From contig NZ_JARGPK010000089.1 of NCBI RefSeq assembly GCF_029212575.1, positions 1-41,524 of the forward strand: a stretch of 41,524 bases of DNA, given 5' to 3'. Both the position numbers and the translations under genes were made by a program. The stretch comes from Antarcticimicrobium sp. GTDB taxonomy: Bacteria > Pseudomonadota > Alphaproteobacteria > Rhodobacterales > Rhodobacteraceae. The notes beneath the pieces are model-generated. The model was not told where the DNA came from. It saw only the letters and a program-made list of their open reading frames with translations, and ran no database searches. Below, one piece after another: positions 1-8,423 of this stretch (position 1 is its first letter; each line of letters begins with the position of its first letter).

Positions 1-64
1 GGACCATCTGTCCGCCCTTCGTAATCGGAACGCCCGTCTTAAATTCAGGGAGAGCGGGTTTCAT
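1..64 (-). CDS. 5' end of an unidentified gene, cut by the window edge
   Basis: An open frame starts at an ATG on the minus strand (62-64) and runs off the left edge after 21 codons, reading MKPALPEFKTGVPITKGGQM. An AAGGATG-like ribosome binding site lies about 9 nt upstream. It follows the recombinase tail by 43 nt on the same strand, so it may be the next gene of the same element. The peptide is too short to identify, and chance coding cannot be excluded. Confidence 0.3.
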   Translation of the reverse strand, partial: MKPALPEFKTGVPITKGGQMV

Positions 65-107
65 GGGTATCATCCTTGTGATGAGGGGTGGAGAGGCGTA
101 TTTTGGG

Positions 108-416
108 TTATTCGGTATCGGGCTGGCTCCGCGCAGCCGAAATGACTGCGTCCAGGCCAGCCAGGGCCCTGCGTTGGGGGTCCTGGGTGAGGTGGGCATA
201 CCTCTTGGTGGTCTGCGCTTGCGTGTGACCCAACAGGTGTCCAATCAACTCAAGGGAGTGCCCTTGGCTTACGAGGATGGAAGCATGGCTGTGCCTCAGG
301 TCGTGGAGCCGGAAATCCTCAAGACCAGCTTCCTTCAGCAGCCAGCCCCAGGGTCTCTTGATGTCGCGTATCGGCCTGCCATTTCGCGAAGGAAACAGGT
401 ATTCGGAAGATTTGTC
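108..416 (-). pseudogene. Tyrosine recombinase (phage-type integrase), C-terminal remnant
   Basis: About 100 codons match the second half of a tyrosine recombinase catalytic domain. A YLFPSRNGRPI segment is followed by the HxxR box (LHDLRHSHAS), a second conserved block (LIGHLLGHTQAQTT) and the nucleophilic tyrosine in KRYAHL. The core-binding domain and the first catalytic arginine are absent. Upstream, the frame continues without a break into methyltransferase sequence (KELKKRTLTA), so this is a fusion point and not a start. It should be inactive. Its presence fits a decayed integrative element. Confidence 0.8.
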
Positions 417-1038
417 AGCGGTCAAGGTGCGCTTCTTGAGTTCCTTGGCGGCGTCGTCGTCTTTGGGAATCAGCCGGTCGGGATAGCCTTCGACCACCTC
501 GGGCACGCGATCCACGAGGTCGGGCGGGTTCAGCCAGTTTTCGCGCAGGCGGTTCAGTTCGGCGGCGGCCTCCGCGATCTTCTGGGCGCGGGGATCACCG
601 GCGTAATCGGCGGCGGGGGGTCTGGGGTCAGGCCCTCGGGGAAGGGGAAAGTTTCGAAGGTGCTCGAAGAAGTGTACCTTGGCCGGTCTTCGAGGGAACT
701 ACCGCTTCCAAGTGCCCAAAGCTCATGAAAGTGGGAATGCAATATTCCGAAAGTCGTGTCGTCGTCACGCGGTATCACTATCAGGTTTTTATCGGGCAGT
801 GTCGGATACCGCAGCCAGATGAAGATCCTATGCTGAGCTGTCTCGGCGGTTGCTATATATCGGGGTACCGATTCTATGGAGCGGCGCAACTCCGGACGAG
901 GCCAGTACGGCTTGGGTCGGCGGTGATCGGGTCGGGAATGTCGAGAAGGGCGCAGAGGTCATTGAAATGGGATTGCGATGCGTTGCGCTCCTTGAGGTCA
1001 ACGGAGTGCCATTTTTTTAAGAATTCTTGAGGTGTCAT
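417..1038 (-). pseudogene. MmeI-like/type II DNA methyltransferase, internally deleted and frameshifted
   Basis: The pieces appear in order but in three frames. The first starts at an ATG at 1038 and reads MTPQEFLKKWHSVDLKERNA through LLDIPDPITADPS, the usual N-terminus of this large class I SAM-dependent DNA methyltransferase family. At about 920 it jumps to the far C-terminus (YWPRPELRRSIESVPRYIAT, then FHELWALGSG and STFETFPFPEG). At about 600, in a C-rich run, one frameshift moves the reading frame to ADYAGDPRAQKIAEAAAELN and RVPEVVEGYPDRLIPKDDDA. The catalytic core, some hundreds of residues including the NPPY-type motif, is missing. The final frame runs into the recombinase tail. Family recognition is from memory of conserved C-terminal motifs. 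Confidence 0.75.
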
Positions 1039-1130
1039 GTCCGCCCCGAGCATCGCTCTGCGCGGATATAAGCAGGTTACAGAAGTCTGGGCAAACCCGC
1101 AGGGCGAGAAATCGAGGACATAGTTTCAAG

Positions 1131-1437
1131 TTAATCGGGCGGTCCCGCCAGACTTCGCCGCCTTGCCCAGCGCCGCCGTTGCGCCTTGGCTATGGGTTCG
1201 CGGCCTTCGCGGGTCTTGGGGCCGGTCGATAGCCCGCCGTGAAACCTGCACCGCGTCTTGCCCGGCATCGCCCTTGCCCGGCATGGCGTTCCCTTTCGCG
1301 TCCGCGCGCCGCAGCGCCCCTTGCCCCGGGGGAATTTATCCACGGGCTCGGTGACGGGTATGCCAAGCGTAGTGGCGGTTGAGCACGGCGATGCGGATCT
1401 GGATCTCCGCGACCGGCCGGTCGAAGTCACGCGCCAT
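1131..1437 (-). pseudogene. HGGxSTG-motif small protein, apparently frameshifted
   Basis: The 3' part encodes CGARTRKGTPCRARAMPGKT followed by CRFHGGLSTGPKTREG and an Arg-rich tail, the hallmark of the small HGGxSTG proteins found near mobile DNA in Alphaproteobacteria (function unknown; the Cys/His pattern suggests a metal-binding knuckle). In another frame, an ATG at 1437 gives MARDFDRPVAEIQIRIAVLN and then RHY. This flows naturally into LGIPVTEPVDKFPRGKGRCG if one indel near 1366-1369 is repaired. Alternatively the gene is intact in the 3' frame from an upstream start (to 1532), but that N-terminus looks like noise. Confidence 0.5.
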
Positions 1438-1582
1438 GTGCCATCCATCCGGAGGTTCGCGTGCAACGCCGAAGTCGTACTGCGAAACAGCGGCGGGGCG
1501 TGATCTCCGCCACGCAATCCCGTCGCCGTCAAGACCGATTACACACAGAGCCGTCGGCCTCGGTCCGCTGTGCGAGTGTCCT

Positions 1583-1969
1583 TCAGGCCGCGTCGATTGC
1601 GGCCTTCAGCATGTCGCGCACCTGTCCGGCCACGTCCGACAACTCGATATTGTCGATTGCCATCATCGAAGCGACCGGGTCGATCGCGCTCACCTCGGTG
1701 CCGCCTTCGATCTCGCGCAGGATCACGTTGCAGGGTAGCATCGCGCCGACGCGCGGCTCCAGGCCGATGGCTTCATAAGCCATCTTCGGGTTGCAGGCGC
1801 CCAGAATGCGATACGGGGCGATGTCGACGTCGATCTTCTTCTTCATCGTGGCCTGCACGTCGATCTCGGTCAGAACGCCGAATCCGGCGTCGCCCAAGGC
1901 CGCGCGCACACGCATTTCAGCGTCATCGATCCTCATGCCTGCGAGCGTGCGATCATACGTATATCTCAT
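1583..1969 (-). CDS. DUF302 domain protein
   Basis: This 128-residue protein spans a single DUF302 domain, recognisable from GACNPKMAYEAIGLEPRVGA followed by MLPCNVILRE. Proteins of this family are small and often sit beside heavy-metal or sulfur genes; their biochemical role is not settled. There is no signal peptide, so it is probably cytoplasmic. The start is the ATG at 1969, backed by AGGAGA seven nt upstream. The next gene upstream on the same strand is the EF-hand protein, which ends 63 nt away, so the two may be cotranscribed. Single conserved Cys residues in GACNP and LPCNV could bind metal, but that is inference. Confidence 0.85.
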   Translation of the reverse strand: MRYTYDRTLAGMRIDDAEMRVRAALGDAGFGVLTEIDVQATMKKKIDVDIAPYRILGACNPKMAYEAIGLEPRVGAMLPCNVILREIEGGTEVSAIDPVASMMAIDNIELSDVAGQVRDMLKAAIDAA

Positions 1970-2032
1970 ATTTTTCTCCTGTTGTGGCAGCTATGGGTGG
2001 TCGGTTTGGAAGCGAAAATCGCGCGCCCTTGA

Positions 2033-2725
2033 TCAATTGTCTTTCATCATGCCGCCATTTTCTTTCATCGGCAAATTGCCGCTTCCCGGACCCATTCCGC
2101 TGCCCTGACGCATCCCGTCACCCGACATCATCATGCCGCGGCGCCGCTCCATCATCTTCTCGCGCATCTGCTGCATGCGCTCGATACGGTTCGCCGGCGC
2201 AGTCATTTCGTCGGCGGTGACCTGCCCGTCTCCATCGGCATCGAGATGCTGGAAGCGATCTACCATCGTCTCACGGATCATCGCGCTGTGCAGCGTTTCG
2301 AACTCGGCAATCGACAATGTGCCATCGCCGTCCGCGTCGTATTCCGACAGCTTGGCGGAGAGCGCGCTCCGGGCTTCCGCGCCGGTCACCTCACCATCGC
2401 CGTCCTGATCGAGCTGGGCCATCATGCCCATCATCTGACCGCCCATGGGCGACATCATGCCACCGCTCATGCGGCCCATCATTCCCCCCTGCAACGGCCC
2501 CATCATGCCGGAGCCCATCATCTGGCCGTGCATTCGCATCATGGCGCCCATGTGGTCCATCATGCCGCCCGGCACCATGCCTTTGTCCTGCATGGCCATG
2601 CCTGGCCCGCTGCAACCGCCGGCGGCCGGGCCGCGATCGCCGTGGCCGTGGGCGAGGGCCGCACCAGAGGTCGCGAGGCCGAGGAGCGTGGCGAGTGTTA
2701 CTATTCCGGTCATTCTGAGGGTCAT
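2033..2725 (-). CDS. Exported Met-rich EF-hand protein
   Basis: This 230-residue protein begins with a Sec signal peptide ending near GAALA-HGHGD. A long Met/Gly segment (about residues 40-105) carries repeated MMG and GGMM units, a pattern known to bind Cu(I) in periplasmic copper proteins. Three EF-hand loops follow: DQDGDGEVTGAE, DADGDGTLSIAE and DADGDGQVTADE, all with the 1-3-5-12 ligands intact. The C-terminus is again Met/Gly-rich. The gene is divergent from the response regulator, about 156 nt apart, so a shared copper-responsive promoter region is likely. Copper sequestration in the periplasm is an inference from composition and neighbours. Confidence 0.8.
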   Translation of the reverse strand: MTLRMTGIVTLATLLGLATSGAALAHGHGDRGPAAGGCSGPGMAMQDKGMVPGGMMDHMGAMMRMHGQMMGSGMMGPLQGGMMGRMSGGMMSPMGGQMMGMMAQLDQDGDGEVTGAEARSALSAKLSEYDADGDGTLSIAEFETLHSAMIRETMVDRFQHLDADGDGQVTADEMTAPANRIERMQQMREKMMERRRGMMMSGDGMRQGSGMGPGSGNLPMKENGGMMKDN

Positions 2726-2803
2726 TTTCGTCTCTCCTGAGTTGAAGCTACCTGATCATTCGTTCACTCAAGCGCGGCGCGCAAGAACCGCCAGCCAGGA
2801 TCA

Positions 2804-2820
2804 TGTAACGTGATGTCACA
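2804..2820. promoter_or_regulatory. Imperfect palindrome upstream of the two-component genes
   Basis: TGTAAC-GTGAT-GTCACA is an inverted repeat with one mismatch per arm. A second TGTAAC half site occurs in opposite orientation shortly downstream (TCGTTACAAATGACG, about 2839-2853). The sites lie in the divergent region between the EF-hand gene and the response regulator. Metal-sensing OmpR-type regulators such as CopR/CusR use TGACA/TGTAA-type boxes, so autoregulation is plausible. No footprint evidence exists here. Confidence 0.35.
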
Positions 2821-2881
2821 AGGCCGGGACCTGATACATCTCGTTACAAATGACGGTCTGACCTTCGTCCTAATGCGGGTT

Positions 2882-3616
2882 ATGAATGAGGCCATGCCGG
2901 ACACGCCACATATCCTGATCGTGGACGATCACCGGTCGATCCGTGACGCGGTGTCGCGATACCTCGAGCGAAACGGGATGCGCGCGACCGCGGCGCGGGA
3001 TGCTCATGACATGGACGCAAAACTGGCCGCGGGGCAATACGACCTGATCGTGCTGGACGTGATGATGCCCGGCGAGGACGGGTTGTCGGTCTGCCGCCGC
3101 CTGTCGCGTAATCAGGCGATCCCCATCCTCATGCTGACCGCCCTCGGCGAGGAAACCGATCGCATCGTCGGGTTGGAAATCGGCGCTGACGACTACCTCG
3201 CCAAGCCGTTCAACCCCCGCGAACTGCTGGCGCGGATCAAGGCGATCCTGCGTCGGGTGGAGCGGTTCGAACCGCCGGCGGGCACCCTTGCCGGCAAGAT
3301 GGTGCGCTTCGCCCATTGGAGCCTGGACACTGATCGCCGCCTCCTGATCGACGAGGCCGGGGTCGAGACGGGTCTCACCACCGCCGAGTTTCGGCTGCTG
3401 ACGGTCCTCCTGGAGCGCGCGCGGATGGTGCTGAGCCGGGATCAGCTCTTGGATCTAACGGCAGGCCGGGCGGGCTCTCCGCTCGACCGGACGATCGACA
3501 ACCAGATCAGCCGCCTGCGCCGCAAGGTTGAACGGGATCCCGCCAAGCCGCAGATCATCACGACGATCCATGGCGGAGGCTACAGCCTCTCTGCGGACGT
3601 CACCGAGGTGACGTGA
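2882..3616 (+). CDS. OmpR/PhoB-family response regulator, probably metal-responsive
   Basis: An N-terminal receiver domain shows the acidic pair in ILIVDDHRSI, the phosphoacceptor Asp in LIVLDVMMPGEDG, the conserved Thr in MLTALG and the Lys in DDYLAKPFNPREL. A C-terminal winged helix follows (TTAEFRLLTVLLERARMVLS; ends with TIHGGGYSL). At 244 residues it is typical for the family. I chose the ATG at 2882; ATGs at 2873 and 2894 are also possible and none has a strong ribosome binding site. Its stop overlaps the kinase start by 4 nt (ATGA), showing translational coupling. It sits among copper genes, so it likely controls them. Confidence 0.88.
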   Translation: MNEAMPDTPHILIVDDHRSIRDAVSRYLERNGMRATAARDAHDMDAKLAAGQYDLIVLDVMMPGEDGLSVCRRLSRNQAIPILMLTALGEETDRIVGLEIGADDYLAKPFNPRELLARIKAILRRVERFEPPAGTLAGKMVRFAHWSLDTDRRLLIDEAGVETGLTTAEFRLLTVLLERARMVLSRDQLLDLTAGRAGSPLDRTIDNQISRLRRKVERDPAKPQIITTIHGGGYSLSADVTEVT

Positions 3617-5022
3617 TGTGGTGGCGTCCCCGTCACCTGCGCACGCAATTGATCCTGCTGATCGTCGCTGTTCTCGTGCTCGCCCAAGCCGTGAGCTTGT
3701 GGATCCTGATCGGTGAGCGCAACCTCGCGGTGCGGGCCGCGCTCGGCTTCGAGGCCGTTGGACGTGCCGCCAACATCGTGCGGCTCCTGGAGGAGGCGCC
3801 AGAGGATCTGCATCCGGCGATCCTGCGGGCCGCCGACTCTCCCCTTGTCCGGTTCTCCATGAGTCCTGTGCCGTCGGTAGACCACACAGCGCATGACGAC
3901 GATCGCGGTTTGGTGGAAGCGCGTCTGCGCTCGCTCCTTGATGGCGACACAAGCCGGGAAATCCGTGTCGAGTTGCACGACGTCGAGGGCCGCATTCTGC
4001 CATTGCCGAACCTCTCGCGGGACATGGCCGAGATCCACAGGAGAATGATGCAGGGCGAGCTGTCGACGATCGAGCTGAACCTTTCGATCGCGCTCAAGAC
4101 CGGCCGATGGCTCAATGTCGGAACCCGGTTCTCGCGCCCGGCCCTGCAATGGCCGCTGGTCTCGTTGCTCAGTTTCGGCACGACGGCGGGCCTGCTGTTG
4201 ATTGCGGTCTCATGGTTCCTGTTGACGCGCCTGATCGGGCCTCTGCACCGTCTCTCCGTGGTCGCGGACAGCTTTGGCCGCGGTGAGGAAACGTCTCCCT
4301 TGCCCGTGACCGGGCCGCGCGAACTGTGTGAGCTGACCGAGGCCTTTAACCGGATGCAGGACCGGCTAAGCCGTCTGATCGCCGATCGCACGCGCGTGCT
4401 GGGCGCCCTCGGGCACGATCTACGCTCGCCTCTGACGGCGATGCGCGTGCGCGTCGAACTGGTCGAGGATGAGGAGACCCGTGAGACCCTGACCGCGGAT
4501 ATCGAGGAGATGCAGGAGATGGTGGACGCGACCCTCGCTTTTGCGCGGGGAATCTCGGAAACCGAGCAGCCGGTGACGATGGAAGTGTCGGAGTTCCTGC
4601 TGCAACTGCGCAAGGACATGCTGGACGCCTTCGAGCTTGACGGGGGAGAGGAAATCCACTTCCGTGTCCGGCCCCGGGGGCTGCGCCGTGCGCTGCGCAA
4701 CGTCATCGAGAACGCCCTGCGCTATGGCGGATCGGCGCGCGTGTCCTGGAGCGCGGATACCACCTCCGTTCTCATCCATGTCGAGGACGACGGCCCTGGC
4801 ATCCCGGAAAGTGCGATGGAGGAGGTGTTCGAGCCGTTCTTCAGGATGGAGAAATCCCGCTCGCGCGACACGGGCGGGCATGGACTGGGGCTGTCGATCG
4901 CGCGCACGATTCTGCGGGGCCAGGGCGGCGATGTCACCCTGACGAACCGCGAGAGCGGTGGGCTGTCAGCCAGGATTTCAGTCCCGAGAGATCCGGAGAA
5001 TGATGAAAGGAGAAAATCATGA
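3613..5022 (+). CDS. Membrane sensor histidine kinase paired with the upstream regulator
   Basis: This 469-residue kinase has two transmembrane segments (about residues 10-32 and 178-205) around a periplasmic sensor region, then a HAMP domain (LTRLIGPLHRLSVVADSFGR). The phosphoacceptor H-box is ALGHDLRSPLTAMR. The ATPase domain shows the N box (NVIENALRYGG), G1 (DDGPGIPE), the F box (FEPFFRMEKSRS) and G2 (GGHGLGLSIAR). All catalytic motifs are intact. It overlaps both neighbours by 4 nt, so regulator, kinase and SHOCT protein form a tight operon. The signal sensed is unknown; copper or another metal is inferred from context. Confidence 0.9.
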   Translation: MMWWRPRHLRTQLILLIVAVLVLAQAVSLWILIGERNLAVRAALGFEAVGRAANIVRLLEEAPEDLHPAILRAADSPLVRFSMSPVPSVDHTAHDDDRGLVEARLRSLLDGDTSREIRVELHDVEGRILPLPNLSRDMAEIHRRMMQGELSTIELNLSIALKTGRWLNVGTRFSRPALQWPLVSLLSFGTTAGLLLIAVSWFLLTRLIGPLHRLSVVADSFGRGEETSPLPVTGPRELCELTEAFNRMQDRLSRLIADRTRVLGALGHDLRSPLTAMRVRVELVEDEETRETLTADIEEMQEMVDATLAFARGISETEQPVTMEVSEFLLQLRKDMLDAFELDGGEEIHFRVRPRGLRRALRNVIENALRYGGSARVSWSADTTSVLIHVEDDGPGIPESAMEEVFEPFFRMEKSRSRDTGGHGLGLSIARTILRGQGGDVTLTNRESGGLSARISVPRDPENDERRKS

Positions 5023-5333
5023 CACCACGTACAATTCTGATCGCTGCGGCGGGAATGACCACGGTTGCGACTCGCGGTCTCGCCCAGACATCTGAGGGCT
5101 ATGGCCACATGATGTGGGGCGGCGGCTACGGCATGGGAGGCGCCTTGATGATGCTGGTCTTTTGGGGGCTCATTATCGCGCTCATCGTGTTCGTGGTCCG
5201 GTGGCTGACCGTCAATGACCGCACATCCGCCCGCCGCGACGGCTCTCTGGCGATCCTGCGCGAGCGCTTCGCCAAGGGCGAGATCGACGAAGAGGAGTTC
5301 GAGCGGCGCAAACGGACGCTCGGCAGCGACTAA
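5019..5333 (+). CDS. Small membrane protein with C-terminal SHOCT domain
   Basis: This 104-residue protein has a cleavable-looking N-terminal signal (ITIAAAGMTT-like region to LAQ), then a Met/Gly/His/Trp patch (GHMMWGGGYGMGG). One strong transmembrane helix (LMMLVFWGLIIALIVFVVRW) precedes a C-terminal SHOCT motif (LRERFAKGEIDEEEFERRKR). SHOCT is a short oligomerisation domain. Such Met-rich SHOCT membrane proteins are frequent next to copper efflux genes. The ATG overlaps the kinase stop, so it is translated with the two-component system. Its molecular role is unknown. Confidence 0.82.
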   Translation: MTPRTILIAAAGMTTVATRGLAQTSEGYGHMMWGGGYGMGGALMMLVFWGLIIALIVFVVRWLTVNDRTSARRDGSLAILRERFAKGEIDEEEFERRKRTLGSD

Positions 5334-5437
5334 AGCAGCGGAACACGATCTTAGTCGCAGGCGGCGGCCGCCTCCAAGGCGCCCTTGATCCTCCCCGGCG
5401 GCTGTTGCCTGCAACGATCCTCTCGAAGGAGGAGAAC

Positions 5438-6352
5438 ATGACTCCGCATTCCGGGAACCATCGCGATGGCAACGCGCCCAAGGGCTCCGATAAATCGACC
5501 GATCCCGTCTGTGGCATGCAGGTCGAGATGAGCAGCGAAGCATTGGCGCGCGAATATGGCGGAGAGATCTTTTTCTTCTGTTCCGAGGAGTGTCGCGAGA
5601 CGTTCGACAAGGATCCGTGGTTCTACGCCTCCGGCCGTTCGGAGACGACGCGCCAGGCCGTCCAGCCCGGCCCGCAATGGAGCTGTCCGATGCATCCCGA
5701 AATCGTCCGCGACGAACCCGGGAGCTGCCCGATCTGCGGCATGGCGCTGGAGCCGATGGTCCCCTCGGATGAGACGAGCGGGGAACTTGTGGATTTCACG
5801 CGCCGGATGTGGATCAGCGCCGCGGCGGCCGTGCCGCTGATAATCCTCACGATGGGTGAACTTTTGGGGCTGCCGGTCCGCGATTGGCTCGGCCATCGCA
5901 TTGCAACCTATCTGGAATTCCTGCTTGCCGCGCCGATCGTTCTTTGGGCAGGGCAGCCGTTTTTCCGACGCGGCCTGGACTCGGTCCGCAGTCTGTCGCC
6001 CAAAATGTGGACGCTGATTTCGCTCGGTGTCGGGGCGGCCTATGTCTATTCGCTTTTCGCCACCTTCGCGCCCGGCGTGTTCCCGGCGCAATACCGGAAG
6101 GGGGACGGGGTCGGCACCTACTTCGAAGCCGCGGTCGTCATCATCACGCTTGTCTTCGTCGGCCAGGTGCTCGAACTGCGTGCCCGCGAGCGCACCGGCG
6201 ATGCGATCCGTGCGCTGATGGACCTGGCCCCGAAGACAGCGCGGCGCATCCTGCCCGACGGCACGGAATACGACGCGCCGCTAGAGAACGTCGTCGAAGG
6301 CGACCTGCTTCGCGTCCGACCCGGTGACAGGGTCCCGGTGGACGGCGAGGTT
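5438..6352 (+). pseudogene. Truncated Cu+-translocating P1B-type ATPase (N-terminal 305 codons)
   Basis: The start is an ATG behind GGAGGAGAAC. The product begins with a YHS metal-binding domain (DPVCGMQVE, FFFCSEECRETF). A heavy-metal-binding zinc-ribbon-like domain follows (CPMHPEIVRDEPGSCPICGM). Four predicted helices come next and the beginning of the actuator domain up to RVRPGDRVPVDGEV. Here the ATPase ends. The TGE loop, the CPC transport motif, the DKTGT phosphorylation site and the ATP-binding domain are all missing. After the valine codon at 6350-6352 the sequence belongs to a CDF transporter in another frame. The remnant cannot pump copper, although the two metal-binding modules could still be made as a truncated membrane protein. 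Confidence 0.85.
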
Positions 6353-6958
6353 GGCGGACCCCATCGAACTGCCGACCGGCCCCATGGTGCTGGCGGCCGC
6401 CGGTGGGTTGCTCACGGAGTTCATTTCGCTGGGGCTGATCTGGAAGCAGAGCAGGAGCGACCTGAACGTCCGCGGCGCGCTCTGGCACATCATCCAGACC
6501 TTCGTGGGCAGCCTTCTCATCATCGTAACCGCACTGGTGATCAGGTTTACCGGCTTCCTGCTGATCGACCCGCTCCTCGGCATGGTCTTTGGCATTGTCC
6601 TGCTCTGGGCCAGCCTGGGCATTCTCAAGGAGTCGGCGCACCTGCTGATGGAAGGGACCCCACCCGAGGTCAGTCTCTCTGACGTTGCCCGTGCGCTCGA
6701 AGATCTCGACGGCGTCCTGGACGTACACCACATTCATGCCTGGGCGCTGACAGCGGGAAACATGTCTTTTCGGGTCATCTGCGTGCCCGATATGATGCGG
6801 ATCCCCAGGCGGTGTTGAAAGCAGCCCACAGCCTGTTGCGCGAGCGCTTCGGCATTTTCTTCATCACCCTGCAGGTCGAGGATCGCTGTCTGGACGAAAG
6901 CGGCGCGGAATCGATCGACGTAACGCGGCGGGACAGACGGGCGCCGGGGGCGACGTGA
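6353..6958 (+). pseudogene. CDF (CzcD-like) cation efflux transporter, 5'-truncated and frameshifted
   Basis: From about 6353 the sequence encodes the second half of a cation diffusion facilitator: LADPIELPTGPMVLAAAGGL, helices around IIQTFVGSLLIIVTALVI and LLGMVFGIVLLWASLGI, then LKESAHLLMEGTP and the cytoplasmic domain (GVLDVHHIHAWALT). The first half of the transporter is absent. A second lesion near 6757 shifts the frame. The true C-terminus continues as KHVFSGHLRARYDADPQAVL, then KAAHSLLRERFGIFFITLQV to a stop at 6956-6958. A frame from 6324 ends prematurely at 6818. With both lesions it should not transport. Confidence 0.82.
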
Positions 6959-7009
6959 CCCGGACGCCGATCAGATGGCGGATTGATGACCGGGACGCGG
7001 CTTTTACGC

Positions 7010-8422
7010 TCAACTCCTAGCGACTTTTATCCATGTGGTCATGCCGGCGGCAGCATGCGCCAGCATGTGACAATGAAACAGCCAGTCGCCGGGATTGTCC
7101 GCCACGAAGGCGATCTCGCGCGTCTCGCCCCGCTGCACCAGCAGCGTATCGCGCAGCGGTCCGAGACTGTCGCTATCCTTCATGACTTCCCGGAAATGCA
7201 TCCCGTGCAGGTGCATCGCGTGGGGGAAAACGGTGTCGTTGACGATTCGGATGCGCAGGGTATCCCCCAGGGCAGCCTTGACCAGCGGCGCGTCGGTTCG
7301 GCCGACAGTGCCGTTGAAGGCCCAAAACTGTCCTCGCTCGGCCAGCTCGCGGAACGCCAGGCGCTTGCCCCCGTAGGTCGCGGCCTGCAGCCGCCCCATG
7401 GCGCCGCCCTCCATGACAAGAGTAACCGTCCTGGCCCCTGCCACGCCCGGCACGGCCTGGCGCGGGTTGGGCGGCAGTGCTCCGGGGGCAGGGCGCGGTT
7501 TGGACGCGGCGCTGCCAGTGATGTCCCAGGCCACCTGCGACCACCACTTTCCGTCGTCGTCCATGTAGGCGAGATGGGCGGTCTCTCCCTCCGCCGCAGT
7601 GACGTCCACGATCAGGTCCATGCGCTGCGCCGGGGCCAGGAGCAGCGTATCCTGCGCCGCGATGGGGCGCGCCAGCGGCATCCCGTCCAGCGCCATGACC
7701 CAGCCCTCGAGGCCGGCCAGCGAGAGTGTCAGAACCCGGGCACTGGCGGCGTTGATCAGCCGCAGGCGCAGGCGCTCGTTGGTGCGCGCCGCGCGTTGCA
7801 GGATGAAGCTGCCGTTGGTGGTGATGATGTTGCCCATTCGCCCGGCATGGCTCAGGTCGTGCCAGGCCCCGAAATCGCCGGAGATCTGCGCTGTTTCATG
7901 GTCGAGCCGCCAGTCGTCTAGGATCAGGGTTTCTTCCCGGTCGACGTCGGGTGCCTCCGGTTCTTCGACGATGAGCGCGCCATAAAGGCCCCGCGCCACC
8001 TGTTCGTAGGAGTTGGTATGCGCGTGATACCAGTAGGTGCCCGCATCCGGCAGGTCGAAGACATAGTCGAAGGTCTCCCCCGGCGCGACCGACGCTTGGG
8101 TGAGCCCGGCCACCCCGTCCATCGCGTTGTCGATTCGGATGCCGTGCCAATGCACCGAGGTCGGCACCGGCAACTCGTTCATGAGACGCCGTTGCAGCCG
8201 CGCCCCCTGCCGGGCGCGGAGAAGCGGGCCGGGGGCCTGGCCCTCGAAGCCCCATATTTCCGTCTCGGGATACCCCTCAGGCGCGAGCTGGGCCTTGCCC
8301 GGCCGCGCGACGAGGGCGCGGGGCGCGGTTTCGCTTCGCGACGGCATCGGCATCGCGAAAGCAGCGGCGGCCCCGAGCAGAAGGCCCCGGCGGTGGATTG
8401 TCATGGATGTGTTTCGGCTCAT
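7010..8422 (-). CDS. Periplasmic multicopper oxidase (Tat-exported)
   Basis: This 470-residue protein starts with a twin-arginine signal (TIHRRGLLLGAAAAFA) and has three cupredoxin domains. All four copper-ligand motifs are visible: HWHG, WYHAHT, HAMHLHGMHF and HCHMLAHAAAGM, giving the type 1 site and trinuclear cluster. Related enzymes (CopA/CueO/CumA-like) oxidise Cu(I) or phenolic substrates in the periplasm and lower copper toxicity. It is the last gene of a minus-strand operon with three cytochromes, starting 1 nt after the stop of the monoheme cytochrome. I chose the ATG at 8422 because the longer frame would overlap that gene. Which electron donor it uses is unknown. Confidence 0.9.
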   Translation of the reverse strand: MSRNTSMTIHRRGLLLGAAAAFAMPMPSRSETAPRALVARPGKAQLAPEGYPETEIWGFEGQAPGPLLRARQGARLQRRLMNELPVPTSVHWHGIRIDNAMDGVAGLTQASVAPGETFDYVFDLPDAGTYWYHAHTNSYEQVARGLYGALIVEEPEAPDVDREETLILDDWRLDHETAQISGDFGAWHDLSHAGRMGNIITTNGSFILQRAARTNERLRLRLINAASARVLTLSLAGLEGWVMALDGMPLARPIAAQDTLLLAPAQRMDLIVDVTAAEGETAHLAYMDDDGKWWSQVAWDITGSAASKPRPAPGALPPNPRQAVPGVAGARTVTLVMEGGAMGRLQAATYGGKRLAFRELAERGQFWAFNGTVGRTDAPLVKAALGDTLRIRIVNDTVFPHAMHLHGMHFREVMKDSDSLGPLRDTLLVQRGETREIAFVADNPGDWLFHCHMLAHAAAGMTTWIKVARS

Positions 8423-8423
8423 G

